Below are positions 26,240 to 34,526 of a DNA stretch of 64,000 bases, in pieces. The stretch is taken from the NCBI RefSeq assembly GCF_009363855.1, contig NZ_CP045423.1:3254001-3318000 (forward strand), in the 5' to 3' direction. Source of the stretch: Microvirga thermotolerans (lineage in GTDB: Bacteria; Pseudomonadota; Alphaproteobacteria; Rhizobiales; Beijerinckiaceae). The notes below the pieces were generated by a model. The model searched no databases and was not told where the DNA came from. It worked only from the letters and a program-made list of their open reading frames with translations. Within the stretch, counting starts at the first letter, position 1. Each line of letters starts with the position of its first letter. The translations under genes were made by a program, and so were the position numbers.

Positions 26240-27058
26240 TCATGCCGCTTCGTTCCGCGGGAGCGCAGTGGCAGCGAGCTCGGGCCGGGCAAAGCGCCTG
26301 TTGGCGAGCACCGGGAGCACGGAGCGGGCATGCGCGATCCGGGCCCGGTCGATGTCCGCGAACACGAGCGCGGGCGCCTCGCCCGCGCGGGCGATCGCGA
26401 CCCCGAGAGGATCGACGACCATGCTCGCGCCGATATTGCGCTCCCCGCACTCCCCGACAGCGACCAGATAGCAGGTGTTCTCGAGCGCGCGCGCCGTCAC
26501 AAGGACCTCCCAATGCGCCTCCTTGCCAAGGCCGCGCACCCAGGCCGCCGGCAGCACGATCACATCCGCTCCGTCCACCGCAAGCCTGCGGGCCAGCTCC
26601 GGGAAACGCAGATCGTAGCAGGTCATCATGCCGACCTTCAGCCCTGCGACATCGAGCAGCTCCGGAAGCTCGTCCCCCGGCTGCACGTTCGCCGACTCCT
26701 TTGCGGAGAAGGCGTCGTAAAGGTGAAGTTTGCGATACTGGGAAAGGATGCGTCCGTCCCTTACGGTGACGAGCACGTTGAATACCCGGCCCGCTTCGGC
26801 AGGCACGTGGATGCAGGTCATCGTGGTGAGGCTGGAGCCACGGCTCGCTTCCAGCACCCGGGTCATGAACGGCCCGTCGAGCGGCTGCGCCGTTTTCAGC
26901 ACGATGTCCGGATCGGTGATGTCGCGCGCCAGGATTCCTTCGGGAAGCACGAGGAGGTCGGCGGCGCCGTCCTGTGCCTGCCTCATCAGCCGCATGCAGG
27001 TTTCCGCATTCTCCTGCCATTCGCGGCTGACGGCGAACTGCCCTAGAGCGACTTTCAT
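26240..27058 (-). CDS. Carbon-nitrogen hydrolase (nitrilase superfamily amidase)
   Basis: 272 residues. The Glu-Lys-Cys triad is complete: Glu-40 in VLPEG, Lys-110 in YRKLHLYDA and Cys-147 in TCYDLRFPE. The TCYDLRFPELAR context is that of the YbeM/NIT-like omega- or deaminated-glutathione amidase branch, so hydrolysis of a short amide is more likely than of a nitrile. Starts on the stop of the upstream gene (ATGA) and lies 29 bases before the binding-protein gene. It may release ammonia or an acid from the imported compound. Confidence 0.85.
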   Translation of the reverse strand: MKVALGQFAVSREWQENAETCMRLMRQAQDGAADLLVLPEGILARDITDPDIVLKTAQPLDGPFMTRVLEASRGSSLTTMTCIHVPAEAGRVFNVLVTVRDGRILSQYRKLHLYDAFSAKESANVQPGDELPELLDVAGLKVGMMTCYDLRFPELARRLAVDGADVIVLPAAWVRGLGKEAHWEVLVTARALENTCYLVAVGECGERNIGASMVVDPLGVAIARAGEAPALVFADIDRARIAHARSVLPVLANRRFARPELAATALPRNEAA

Positions 27059-28029
27059 GCGGGCTCTCCTACGAGTGTCGTTGCAGCTGGGAACAGGGCG
27101 TCGGGGGTCAGGACGGTGTCCGCCAGACCTTGGCGGCGGATCTCCGCCAGGAAGTCCGCGATCATGACGCGATTGGCTTCGAGGCCGCTGGCGTTCCAGT
27201 CGGGCGGCAGGTCGCGTCCGACGCGGCCAAGCTCCTCGACGATCCAGGGCGTCGTATCCGCGTACTTGCGGCGCTTCTCCAGCCAGACGCGCTGGGACTC
27301 GTCGAGGAGATCGCTGAGCTCCTGCGGGAGCCATGGATGCTCCGCCACGAGCGCGGCCTTGATGCCGAGGACATGGATTCCCGGCACGTAGCCGACCGCA
27401 TCGAAGTAGGCGAGCTCCGCCGCGTGCAAATCCGGCAGCAGGTGGCGGAACCGGGAGGAGCGGTCGAAGAATCCGGGCGGCATGAACGGCGTAAAGACAG
27501 CGTCCAGTTCGCCGCTCTCGAGAAGATCGAGCATCGGACGCTCGCCCGGTACGGCCTCGATGCGGCCAGGACGGGCATAGGGGCCGAGACGGTCGACGAC
27601 GGGATGGGCTTCGGTCAGCCGTCCCGCGTACCACCGCACGTCCTCGATGCCGACGCCCGCCTGCGCCAAGGCGGCGCGTGTCCAGGTATTGCCGGAGTCC
27701 TGCCACCCGGTCACCCCGATCCGGCACCCCTTCAACTCGTCGAGGCGTGTCAGACGGCTCGTCCGGGCCGTGATGATGCAGCGGTGGCGAAAGCCCCGCA
27801 TGAGGAAGTTCGGCACGCCGAAGATGGAGGCATCGCCTCGCGCGCGCCCTGTCGTGTAGCGGCTGAAGGAAATTTCGCTGGCGTCGTAGCGAGGATCGTT
27901 CGCGAAATCCTCCGGAAGAGCGTTGACCCGGTCGACGCGCACGTCGAGGCGCTCCGATGCGACATCGCCGAGAACGAGCGGCGTCATGTAATCCCAGTCT
28001 CGGAGCGCCAGACGAACCGTAATCTTCAC
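27055..28029 (-). CDS. 4,5-dihydroxyphthalate decarboxylase-like / cytosolic SBP-like protein
   Basis: 324 residues resembling the 4,5-dihydroxyphthalate decarboxylase-like group, which shares a fold with NMT1/SsuA-type binding proteins. Seen features are ASEISFSRYTTGRARGD near residue 50, LKGCRIGVTGWQDSGN and LLESGELDAVFTPFMPPGFF. There is no signal peptide, so it should be cytosolic and probably enzymatic or a sensor. First gene of the leftward operon, divergent from a MocR regulator. The reaction cannot be named from sequence. Confidence 0.65.
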   Translation of the reverse strand: MKITVRLALRDWDYMTPLVLGDVASERLDVRVDRVNALPEDFANDPRYDASEISFSRYTTGRARGDASIFGVPNFLMRGFRHRCIITARTSRLTRLDELKGCRIGVTGWQDSGNTWTRAALAQAGVGIEDVRWYAGRLTEAHPVVDRLGPYARPGRIEAVPGERPMLDLLESGELDAVFTPFMPPGFFDRSSRFRHLLPDLHAAELAYFDAVGYVPGIHVLGIKAALVAEHPWLPQELSDLLDESQRVWLEKRRKYADTTPWIVEELGRVGRDLPPDWNASGLEANRVMIADFLAEIRRQGLADTVLTPDALFPAATTLVGEPA

Positions 28030-28098
28030 GCTTCTCTCCAGTTCATGTCCGCACTCGATTGGAGGACATGCTTGCCGAAACGGAAAATTAAATGTTCA

Positions 28099-28136
28099 AT
28101 TGAGCTGATCAATGATTATTATGTTATCGAACATAA
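28099..28136. promoter_or_regulatory. Candidate MocR operator region with two dyads
   Basis: Two inverted repeats lie side by side in the 120-base divergent spacer: ATTGA-GCTGA-TCAAT (28099-28113) and TTATGTT-ATCG-AACATAA (28119-28136). The second is a perfect seven-base palindrome arm pair. The block is strongly AT-rich compared with the surroundings and ends 13 bases before the regulator start. Likely shared operator/promoter DNA for both directions (inference). Confidence 0.55.
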
Positions 28137-28149
28137 AAAGACCGATGCC

Positions 28150-29481
28150 ATGAGTTCCCCGCACGATGCCCGCTGGCTGGCGGGGCGACTGAACGACCGC
28201 ACGGCGCGCGGCATTGCGGTCGAAACCAGCGCCCTCATTCGCTCCGGCGCCCTGCCCATCGGCACGCGCCTCCCGACCGTGCGGGACCTGGCCTTCGAGC
28301 TCGGCGTCAGCCCTGCGACCGTCTCTGAGGCCTGGAGCGAGCTGCGACGCCAGAAGATGATCAGCGGGAGAGGTCGAACGGGCATCTGGGTGTTTGGGAA
28401 CACCGTTGCACCCCAGCCCGCGCGCATGGCCAGCATCGGCCATTTCGACGACGGCGTTCTCGACCTCACGCTCGCAGCACCCGACCGTCAGCTCCTGCCG
28501 CCCCTCGCCCAGGCCCTGACCCACGGGGCCCATGCGGAAAACCTGAACAGCTATGAACGCACGCCGATTCTTGGCGAATTGCGCGCCGCCGTCGAGGAGC
28601 GTTGGCCCTATCGTCCGGAGACCTTCCTTGCGACCAACGGCGGCTACAACGCCCTCTACTCCGCCCTGCACGCACTGGTGATGCCGGGTGCAAGCGTCGC
28701 GATCGAGGACCCGACCGCCATGCGCATTCTCGACATCATCGAAGATCTCGGGGCCGAGATCATCCCCGTCGCCTGCGATTCAGACGGCCCTCTTCCTGAC
28801 GCGCTGGCGAAGGCTCTCAACAGAAAGCCGACGGTGTTCATCTATCAGCCGCGCACCCATTCCGTCACGGGGCGGGCGGTGAGCCCGGCGCGCCTCGGGG
28901 AAATCGCGACCGTTCTCGACAGGAGCGAATGCTTCATCATGGAAGACGACGGCGTGGGCGATGTCTCCCCTCTCGCCCCCGTCAGCCTCGGGGGCGCGTT
29001 CCCCGAGCGCGTCATCCACATCCTGTCGTTCTCGAAATCTCTCGGCCCCGATCTCAGGCTCGCCGTGCTGTCCGGTTCGAGCGCCGTCATCAAGCAGATC
29101 CAGTCCTATCGCAGCTTCAGTTCGGGCTGGACGAGCCGGCTTCTGCAGGCCGCAGCCGCCTGGCTTCTCACCGACACCGACAGCATACGCATTGTTGCGG
29201 AGGCGCGCGACGCCTATGCCGCGCGGCGGGAAGCGCTTGCGTGCGCCCTTCGTCTCCGCGGCATCGATCTTCCTTCAGGCGACGGCCTCTGCGTCTGGAT
29301 TCCGGTTGCATCGGAACAGTTCGCGCTCATCACGCTGGCGGCGAGGGGCATTGCCGTCCTTCCGGGGACGAAATGCTCCGTGAACCCGACCAACCACATT
29401 CGCGTGGCGACGAGCATGCTCGTCGACCGATACGATTTTGTCGCGGATTCCATTGCGCTCGCCGCCGGCAGCTCCGGGTGA
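28150..29481 (+). CDS. MocR-type (GntR/aminotransferase) PLP-dependent regulator
   Basis: 443 residues. The N-terminal GntR winged helix (about residues 15-80) shows LPIGTRLPTVRDLAFELGVSPATV. A class I aminotransferase-like domain follows, with TNGGYNALYSALHAL, YQPRTHSVTG and the PLP-Lys motif ILSFSKSLGPDLR. MocR proteins sense PLP-linked amines and often activate a divergent operon, which here is the decarboxylase-like/amidase/importer set. The ATG at 28150 is favoured over upstream in-frame codons because it begins the wHTH and leaves the operator dyads outside the gene. Confidence 0.9.
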   Translation: MSSPHDARWLAGRLNDRTARGIAVETSALIRSGALPIGTRLPTVRDLAFELGVSPATVSEAWSELRRQKMISGRGRTGIWVFGNTVAPQPARMASIGHFDDGVLDLTLAAPDRQLLPPLAQALTHGAHAENLNSYERTPILGELRAAVEERWPYRPETFLATNGGYNALYSALHALVMPGASVAIEDPTAMRILDIIEDLGAEIIPVACDSDGPLPDALAKALNRKPTVFIYQPRTHSVTGRAVSPARLGEIATVLDRSECFIMEDDGVGDVSPLAPVSLGGAFPERVIHILSFSKSLGPDLRLAVLSGSSAVIKQIQSYRSFSSGWTSRLLQAAAAWLLTDTDSIRIVAEARDAYAARREALACALRLRGIDLPSGDGLCVWIPVASEQFALITLAARGIAVLPGTKCSVNPTNHIRVATSMLVDRYDFVADSIALAAGSSG

Positions 29482-29511
29482 GCCGCGCGGGCGCCGGCCG
29501 GATCCTTCAGG

Positions 29512-30387
29512 TCAGGCGCTGCGCAGGCTCGCGCCGGAGATATCCGAACAGACCCTGTAAGCGGACTTCCCGGTCGCCTTGCCGTCCTCTTTTGCCGCAT
29601 AAAGAGCGACGTCGGCTTTCCTGACGAGCTCGCGCACCGTCCGACCCGACTGAGGGTAGAAGGAGATGCCGATGGACACGCCGACCTCAACCGTACGCCC
29701 ATCGATGGAAACGGGGCGGTCGACGATGCGGATCACTTTCTCCGCGATGCTCCGCACCGCATCGTGCCGTTCGTGAGGGCTGGTCCCTTCGATCTCGTAA
29801 GCGATGATCGCGAATTCGTCTCCACCGAGCCGGAACACGGCGTCCCTCTCCCGCATGCCGGCCTGCAGGCGCCGCGAGACGGCCTTCAGCACCGCATCGC
29901 CCATCGGATGGCCGAAGCGATCGTTGACCTGCTTGAATCGGTTGAGGTCGAGCAGCAGGATGGCCGCCGTCGAATTGCTTGCCTGGCCCTCCCCGGCTCT
30001 CCCAACCAGAGCCGAGAGGCTCATGTCGAACTTGGCGCGGTTCGCAAGGCCCGTGAGGGGATCCAGCTGGGCCCGCAATTCCGCCTCGGCGGCTCTCTGC
30101 TCCGCCCTGACCCTCTCAGCCGCCTCGCGGCGAAGATCCTCCAGCCGCCGCCACGAGAAGACCCAGAGGCTCACGCACAGAAAGACTCCGAGCAGCACGG
30201 CTTCGTAGAAATCGATGCGCTTTTCGGAAGGCACGCCGCTCCAGGATCCGAAGATCGTGAACTCATAGGCGGCCCAGAGCAGGATCACGAATGCCGTCGC
30301 GATGAGAAACAGGTCATGCCCGGCCCGCTTCCGATGCCACCGGTGACTTCCTGAAGCTGTATTCGCGCGGTCGAAATCGTGGCCCAT
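29512..30387 (-). CDS. Membrane-bound GGDEF diguanylate cyclase
   Basis: 291 residues. Two N-terminal helices (about 25-46 and 60-78) flank a short periplasmic loop, and a coiled-coil linker (RRLEDLRREAAERVRAEQ) leads to a GGDEF domain. The active-site GGDEF is intact at residues 188-192, with the product-inhibition RxxD at 179-182 exactly five residues earlier. It should make cyclic di-GMP and be feedback-inhibited. No sensor domain is recognised; the loop is only about 14 residues. Single gene, convergent with the MocR gene. Confidence 0.9.
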   Translation of the reverse strand: MGHDFDRANTASGSHRWHRKRAGHDLFLIATAFVILLWAAYEFTIFGSWSGVPSEKRIDFYEAVLLGVFLCVSLWVFSWRRLEDLRREAAERVRAEQRAAEAELRAQLDPLTGLANRAKFDMSLSALVGRAGEGQASNSTAAILLLDLNRFKQVNDRFGHPMGDAVLKAVSRRLQAGMRERDAVFRLGGDEFAIIAYEIEGTSPHERHDAVRSIAEKVIRIVDRPVSIDGRTVEVGVSIGISFYPQSGRTVRELVRKADVALYAAKEDGKATGKSAYRVCSDISGASLRSA

Positions 30388-30723
30388 CGTGCAGCCTGCA
30401 TAACCAATAAGATCACGGCTGCCAACCGCCCACTACGCATGTTCTCCCGGCCCGGAGCCGGGACGCTTCGATTGCTCGCCGGTCTCAGCTCCGCCCCGCG
30501 AGGGATGTGACGCGATCGGAGCGGTCCACACAAGTCCCGACGAAGCCGTCGGCGCGATACGGGCCCTCGAATGGGAGCCGGCGCCGCGGCAGGATCGGAG
30601 AGGATGAGGAACGATCCTTCGTTGCGTTAAGAAAATGAAGACATTCCCTTGCGTAAGATTAAAGGTTTTGCCAAACATCCCGGATCCGATAGGACAACGG
30701 TCACAAAGTATAGGGGGCAGGAC
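30388..30723. other. 336-base intergenic region upstream of the autotransporter
   Basis: No gene is supported. TCCCGGC-CCGGA-GCCGGGA (30445-30463) is a perfect seven-base hairpin without a T-tract. The last ~100 bases turn AT-rich (AAGAAAATGAAGACATTC; AAGATTAAAGGTTTTGCC near 30655), which would suit the autotransporter promoter, but no clear -35/-10 pair is seen. Confidence 0.4.
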
Positions 30724-33540
30724 ATGGTTCGCTGCGGGGGGCGTTCGCGCAAGCCTATTACATCGCATATCTGTCTGTTGGCGCTGACGACGGTCTCGAC
30801 GCTTGCCCTGTCGCTCCAGGCCCACGCGCTGAACCTCAACGATCCGGCCGCGGACGCCGCAGGCGGAATCGCAAACTACTGGGATCGCGGCAACACGCTG
30901 CCGAACGTCGTATCCCTCTTCATGCAGTCCGATGGAAGCTACTGCACCGGCAGCCTGATCAACAGCCGCATGGTCCTGACGGCGTCGCACTGCATGGTCG
31001 ATGAAGACACCAATCAGATCGCGTCCCATTTGCCCGGCTCGCAGATCCGCTTCAGTTCCGATGCTTTTCAGGCCGGCCCCAACGACCGCGGCATCAGCGG
31101 CATCCTGGCTCATCCGGGCTACTCGACAACCACGTTTGGCGTGCATGACATCGGCCTCGTGTCGCTCAGCAGGCCCGTGACGAACGTCACCCCCGTCACG
31201 TTGATCGCACCCGGCGATCCGCTTCCGCCGGTCGGGTCGCTCGTCATCATGTCCGGCTATGGGCGATCCGGCACCGGAACGGACCCTGAAAGCATCGACG
31301 ACTCGAAGCGCCGGATCGGCGCCACCAATATCGGCGCCTATGCGCCCGCCTCTCCCGGCGCCCCTCAATCCATCCGCGCCCAGTTCCGGAACCCGGCCTC
31401 GCCATCCTCGCCGGATGCCTTCAACCTCAGCGGAATGGGCGTCCCGGTTCCTTCTCTCCAGGCGCAGCCGGGCCGGGGCGACAGCGGCGGCCCGCTCTTT
31501 CTCGTGACGGACAAAGGTCTTGTTCAGATCGGCACCGTCATCGGCGGCGGTCCTGACGGCTACAGCGGCATCGACAACTGGACGCCGGTTCAGGACTATC
31601 TCACCTGGATCTATGCGAACAATCCTCTGCGCTCCACCTCCGCCAATCCCGGCACGTTCAACTGGAGCAATCCGGCGGCCTGGGCGGATACGCTGGGGCG
31701 GAGCGAGGTTCCCAACAACAGCGATGGCGGCTTCGCCGGCTACGGCCAGCTTGGCCGCTACTACGAGGTCTCGCTGAAGGCGGCCTCCGCGATGACCGCC
31801 GACATGGACGCGACGGTCGACAGCCTGTCCATCGCCCATCCGCAGGCGTCCCTCAACATCCCCTCTGCGCGCACCCTGACCACGCTGCTCGACACGCAGG
31901 TTTCCAACGGCGCCCTGCAGGTGGACGGCCGGATCAACGTGCAGAACCTGGTGCTCCTCGGCGGCGCGCTGTCGGGCTCGGGCACGGTCGCGGCGTCCGG
32001 CGGGCTCGTCAACGCGGCCGGCACGGTCTCGCCCGGTCAGGCCGGCAGCCTCGGCACCCTCACCGTCTCCGGCAATTATCAGCAGCTGTCCAACGGCACC
32101 CTGGCAATTCGGGTCATCGGCGGCAATGCCGACCGGCTCGCGGTCACCGGATCCGCCTCCCTCGACGGAACGCTTGCCCTGACGGGGGCGCCGACGGCCA
32201 TCAACACGAGCCAAAGCTACACCGTGCTCACGGCAGGCCAGGGCGTAAGCGGCCGCTTCGCGAATGTCAGCTCGAACCTGCTGTTCCTCGACCCCGCGCT
32301 GGCCTACCGGTCGGATCTGGTCAGCGTCTCGTTCGTTCGGAACAACCGGGCATTCGATCAGGTGGCGACCGACGCGAACGACGACGCGGTCGCGGATGCC
32401 CTCAAGAGTCTCACGCCGTCGAACCGCATCTATCAGGCGATCGTCGCGAGCACGTCGGCAACCGACGTTCGCCGCGCGCTGGATCTTCTGTCGGGGGAGG
32501 GTCATGCGACGGCGGTGACGAGCGCCTACGGCCAGGGGCAGCTGGTGCAGAGCAGCCTGCTCGCCCGCCTGCGCCAGCCGCTGATCGGCCCCGCCCTGCC
32601 GCGGCTGGCGCAAGGCGCGGGCCAGGGCGCAGGCCCGGGCGCCTTCGCCGCCGCCTATGCCGCCGACCGGCCCGGCGCGCCGGTGCCGCCGGTCGCGGTC
32701 GCCGCCGCCGCCCCGGCTGCCTATGCCCTGTGGGGCGAAGGCTTCGGCGCCTGGGGCCGGACCCGCTCCGACGGCAATGCCGCCTCGCTCGCCACCGCCA
32801 CCGGCGGCTTCGTGCTCGGCGCCGACGCCCTTCTCGCCGACGGCCTGCGCCTCGGGCTGGCCGGCGGCTACGCCTCGACCGCCTTCGACGTCGACGCCCG
32901 CCTCTCCTCGGGCTCGAGCGAGGGCGTGTTCGGCGCCGTCTACGGCGCCGGCCAGTGGGGCGCGCTCGCCGTGCGGCTCGGCGGCGTCGCCACCCGCCAC
33001 GACTTCGCCCTGACGCGCAGCGTCAGCTTCCCCGGCTTCGCCGATGCGCTGCGCGCCTCCTATGGCGGGACGAGCCTGCAGGGCTTCGGCGAGGTCGGCT
33101 ACCGGCTGGGCTTGGGCGCGCTGGCGCTCGAGCCGTTCGCCGGGGCGGCGCTGCTGCGGCTCGACAGCGACGGCTTCCAGGAGCGCGGCGGCGCGGCGGC
33201 GCTGGTCGGCTTCGGCCGCCGCTTTGCGCTCGGCACCACCACGCTGGGGGTGCGGGCGGAGGCGCGGCTCGGCGCGGAGCTGCCGGTGCTGGTGCGCGGC
33301 CTGCTCGGCTGGCGGCATGCCTATGGCGACGTGGCGCCGGAGGCGCGGCTCGGCCTGGCCGGGGCGGGCGTGCCGTTTACAGTGGCGGGGGCGCCGGTGG
33401 ACCGGGATGCGCTGGTGGCGGAGGCGGGGCTCGACTGGCAGGCGGCGGCGGCCGTCACGCTCGGCGTGGCCTATGCCGGGCAGATCGGCACGCGCGCGCA
33501 GGAGCACGCCCTGAAGGGCAACCTCACCTGGCGCTTCTGA
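30724..33540 (+). CDS. Trypsin-like serine-protease autotransporter
   Basis: 938 residues. The signal segment is about residues 14-35. A trypsin-like (S1) passenger has His-89 in LTASHC, Asp-142 in HDIGLVSL and Ser-254 in GRGDSGGPLF, a full triad, with Cys-74/Cys-90 placed for a disulfide. A beta-helical stalk with an autotransporter-associated repeat (about 400-480: SGSGTVAASGGLV, GNYQQLSNGTLAI) leads to an Ala/Gly/Pro-rich linker (about 620-665) and a barrel from about 668 to the C-terminal Phe (LTWRF). It is a type V secreted surface protease. AGGGGG precedes the ATG; an in-frame start at 30649 lacks a site. The barrel part is visibly more GC-rich than the passenger. Confidence 0.92.
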   Translation: MVRCGGRSRKPITSHICLLALTTVSTLALSLQAHALNLNDPAADAAGGIANYWDRGNTLPNVVSLFMQSDGSYCTGSLINSRMVLTASHCMVDEDTNQIASHLPGSQIRFSSDAFQAGPNDRGISGILAHPGYSTTTFGVHDIGLVSLSRPVTNVTPVTLIAPGDPLPPVGSLVIMSGYGRSGTGTDPESIDDSKRRIGATNIGAYAPASPGAPQSIRAQFRNPASPSSPDAFNLSGMGVPVPSLQAQPGRGDSGGPLFLVTDKGLVQIGTVIGGGPDGYSGIDNWTPVQDYLTWIYANNPLRSTSANPGTFNWSNPAAWADTLGRSEVPNNSDGGFAGYGQLGRYYEVSLKAASAMTADMDATVDSLSIAHPQASLNIPSARTLTTLLDTQVSNGALQVDGRINVQNLVLLGGALSGSGTVAASGGLVNAAGTVSPGQAGSLGTLTVSGNYQQLSNGTLAIRVIGGNADRLAVTGSASLDGTLALTGAPTAINTSQSYTVLTAGQGVSGRFANVSSNLLFLDPALAYRSDLVSVSFVRNNRAFDQVATDANDDAVADALKSLTPSNRIYQAIVASTSATDVRRALDLLSGEGHATAVTSAYGQGQLVQSSLLARLRQPLIGPALPRLAQGAGQGAGPGAFAAAYAADRPGAPVPPVAVAAAAPAAYALWGEGFGAWGRTRSDGNAASLATATGGFVLGADALLADGLRLGLAGGYASTAFDVDARLSSGSSEGVFGAVYGAGQWGALAVRLGGVATRHDFALTRSVSFPGFADALRASYGGTSLQGFGEVGYRLGLGALALEPFAGAALLRLDSDGFQERGGAAALVGFGRRFALGTTTLGVRAEARLGAELPVLVRGLLGWRHAYGDVAPEARLGLAGAGVPFTVAGAPVDRDALVAEAGLDWQAAAAVTLGVAYAGQIGTRAQEHALKGNLTWRF

Positions 33541-33569
33541 CCTTGGCGCTTCTGACCTTGGCGCTCTGA
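33526..33569 (+). repeat. Short tandem repeat over the autotransporter stop codon
   Basis: Three tandem copies of about 15 bases: ACCTGGCGCTTCTGA (33526-33540), CCTTGGCGCTTCTGA (33541-33555) and a 14-base copy CCTTGGCGCTCTGA (33556-33569). The first contains the last codons and stop of the gene. The second keeps frame and would again encode P-W-R-F-stop; the third lacks one T. It looks like a slippage duplication of the gene end. Confidence 0.85.
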
Positions 33570-33597
33570 GCCCCGCCGCAACGCCACCGGCGGGCTC
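33568..33597. terminator. Hairpin after the autotransporter
   Basis: GAGC plus CCGCCG (33568-33578, one bulged C) pairs with CGGCGG plus GCTC (33588-33597). It lies between the autotransporter and a convergent operon, as expected for a transcription stop, but has no T-tract. Confidence 0.35.
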
Positions 33598-33705
33598 AAG
33601 ATCCATAGCTCAGGATGCGGAACGGACTTCCCAGCTTCCTGAGGAGGCGGTCCCTCTCCTCGACGGTCTCTCCGCCGGACGGGGGACGCCGCATTGCCGT
33701 AAAAG

Positions 33706-34524
33706 TCAGTAGCTCAGCGTCGTCGCATAGAAGTTGGCGAGCTTGTCGATCTCGCGGTCGGTGAGCTTCGAAGCCACGCTGCGCATGCGGGTATAGATGT
33801 CGTTGCGCCGGTCGCCGGTCTTGAAGGCCCTCAGCTGGCGAGCCAGGTACTCCCGGTTCTGGTGCGACAGGGTCGGCGTTTCGATGGGCCCGCCGGCAGT
33901 GGCGCCATGGCACGAGTTGCAGGCCGGAAGCCCGCGGGACGGATCGCCTCGCTCGACGAGCTGGACGATGTCCGGATCGATCACCTCCGCGGTGGTCGGG
34001 TCGAGCGCGCGCTTCGCGCTGGCGGCGAAATGGGCGGCGACGTCCACGATCTGCCGATCGTCGAGCCCCTGGGCGATGCCCGTCATGATGTCATGGACGC
34101 GGCTGCCGCTCTTGTAGTCGTGCAGCTGCTTGTAGATCGCCACCGCCGACTGTCCGGCGAGATTGGGGTTCTGAGGATCGGCCGCAATTCCGCGCTCGCC
34201 ATGACAGGCGACGCAAGCCTGGGCGACCTCCGCTCCCGCAGGTCTCGTCTGGCCGAGGGTGCGGAGGAGATCCGTGCTCCATGCCACCTGGGTCGTCGGC
34301 TGCGCCTTGGCCTCGCTCGCGGGCTGCCGCACGGCCGGAGACCCGGGCAGGATCCCGACGGCGCGGCAGATGGCCGTGAAGGCATCGATGCCGGCACCCC
34401 TGCCCTGCACGACCGGCAGGATGAGGAACCCGAAAACCACCGAGAAGGCCAGGATCGAAACGATGGCGATGCTGGCCCAGATGCGCCAGGGCCGGTCGAT
34501 CTCACGGTATTCGGCCGGTTTCAT
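33706..34524 (-). CDS. Membrane-anchored diheme cytochrome c
   Basis: 272 residues. One N-terminal helix (about 15-38) anchors two cytochrome c domains in the periplasm, with haem motifs CVACH (first domain) and CNSCH (second). Cytochrome c4-like segments AQGLDDRQIVDVAAHFA and ASKLTDREIDKLANFYA follow each haem, with axial Met candidates in DIMTGIA and RMRSVAS. Last gene of the ba3-type oxidase operon and its likely electron donor. Start 34524 has GGGAGGGG upstream and is two bases from the subunit I stop. Confidence 0.88.
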   Translation of the reverse strand: MKPAEYREIDRPWRIWASIAIVSILAFSVVFGFLILPVVQGRGAGIDAFTAICRAVGILPGSPAVRQPASEAKAQPTTQVAWSTDLLRTLGQTRPAGAEVAQACVACHGERGIAADPQNPNLAGQSAVAIYKQLHDYKSGSRVHDIMTGIAQGLDDRQIVDVAAHFAASAKRALDPTTAEVIDPDIVQLVERGDPSRGLPACNSCHGATAGGPIETPTLSHQNREYLARQLRAFKTGDRRNDIYTRMRSVASKLTDREIDKLANFYATTLSY

Positions 34525-34526
34525 CG

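Noticed and set aside
30433-33606. Very long minus-strand open frame opposite the autotransporter
   Set aside because: Arg/Gly/Ala-rich low-complexity translation; the + strand has a full protease triad and barrel.
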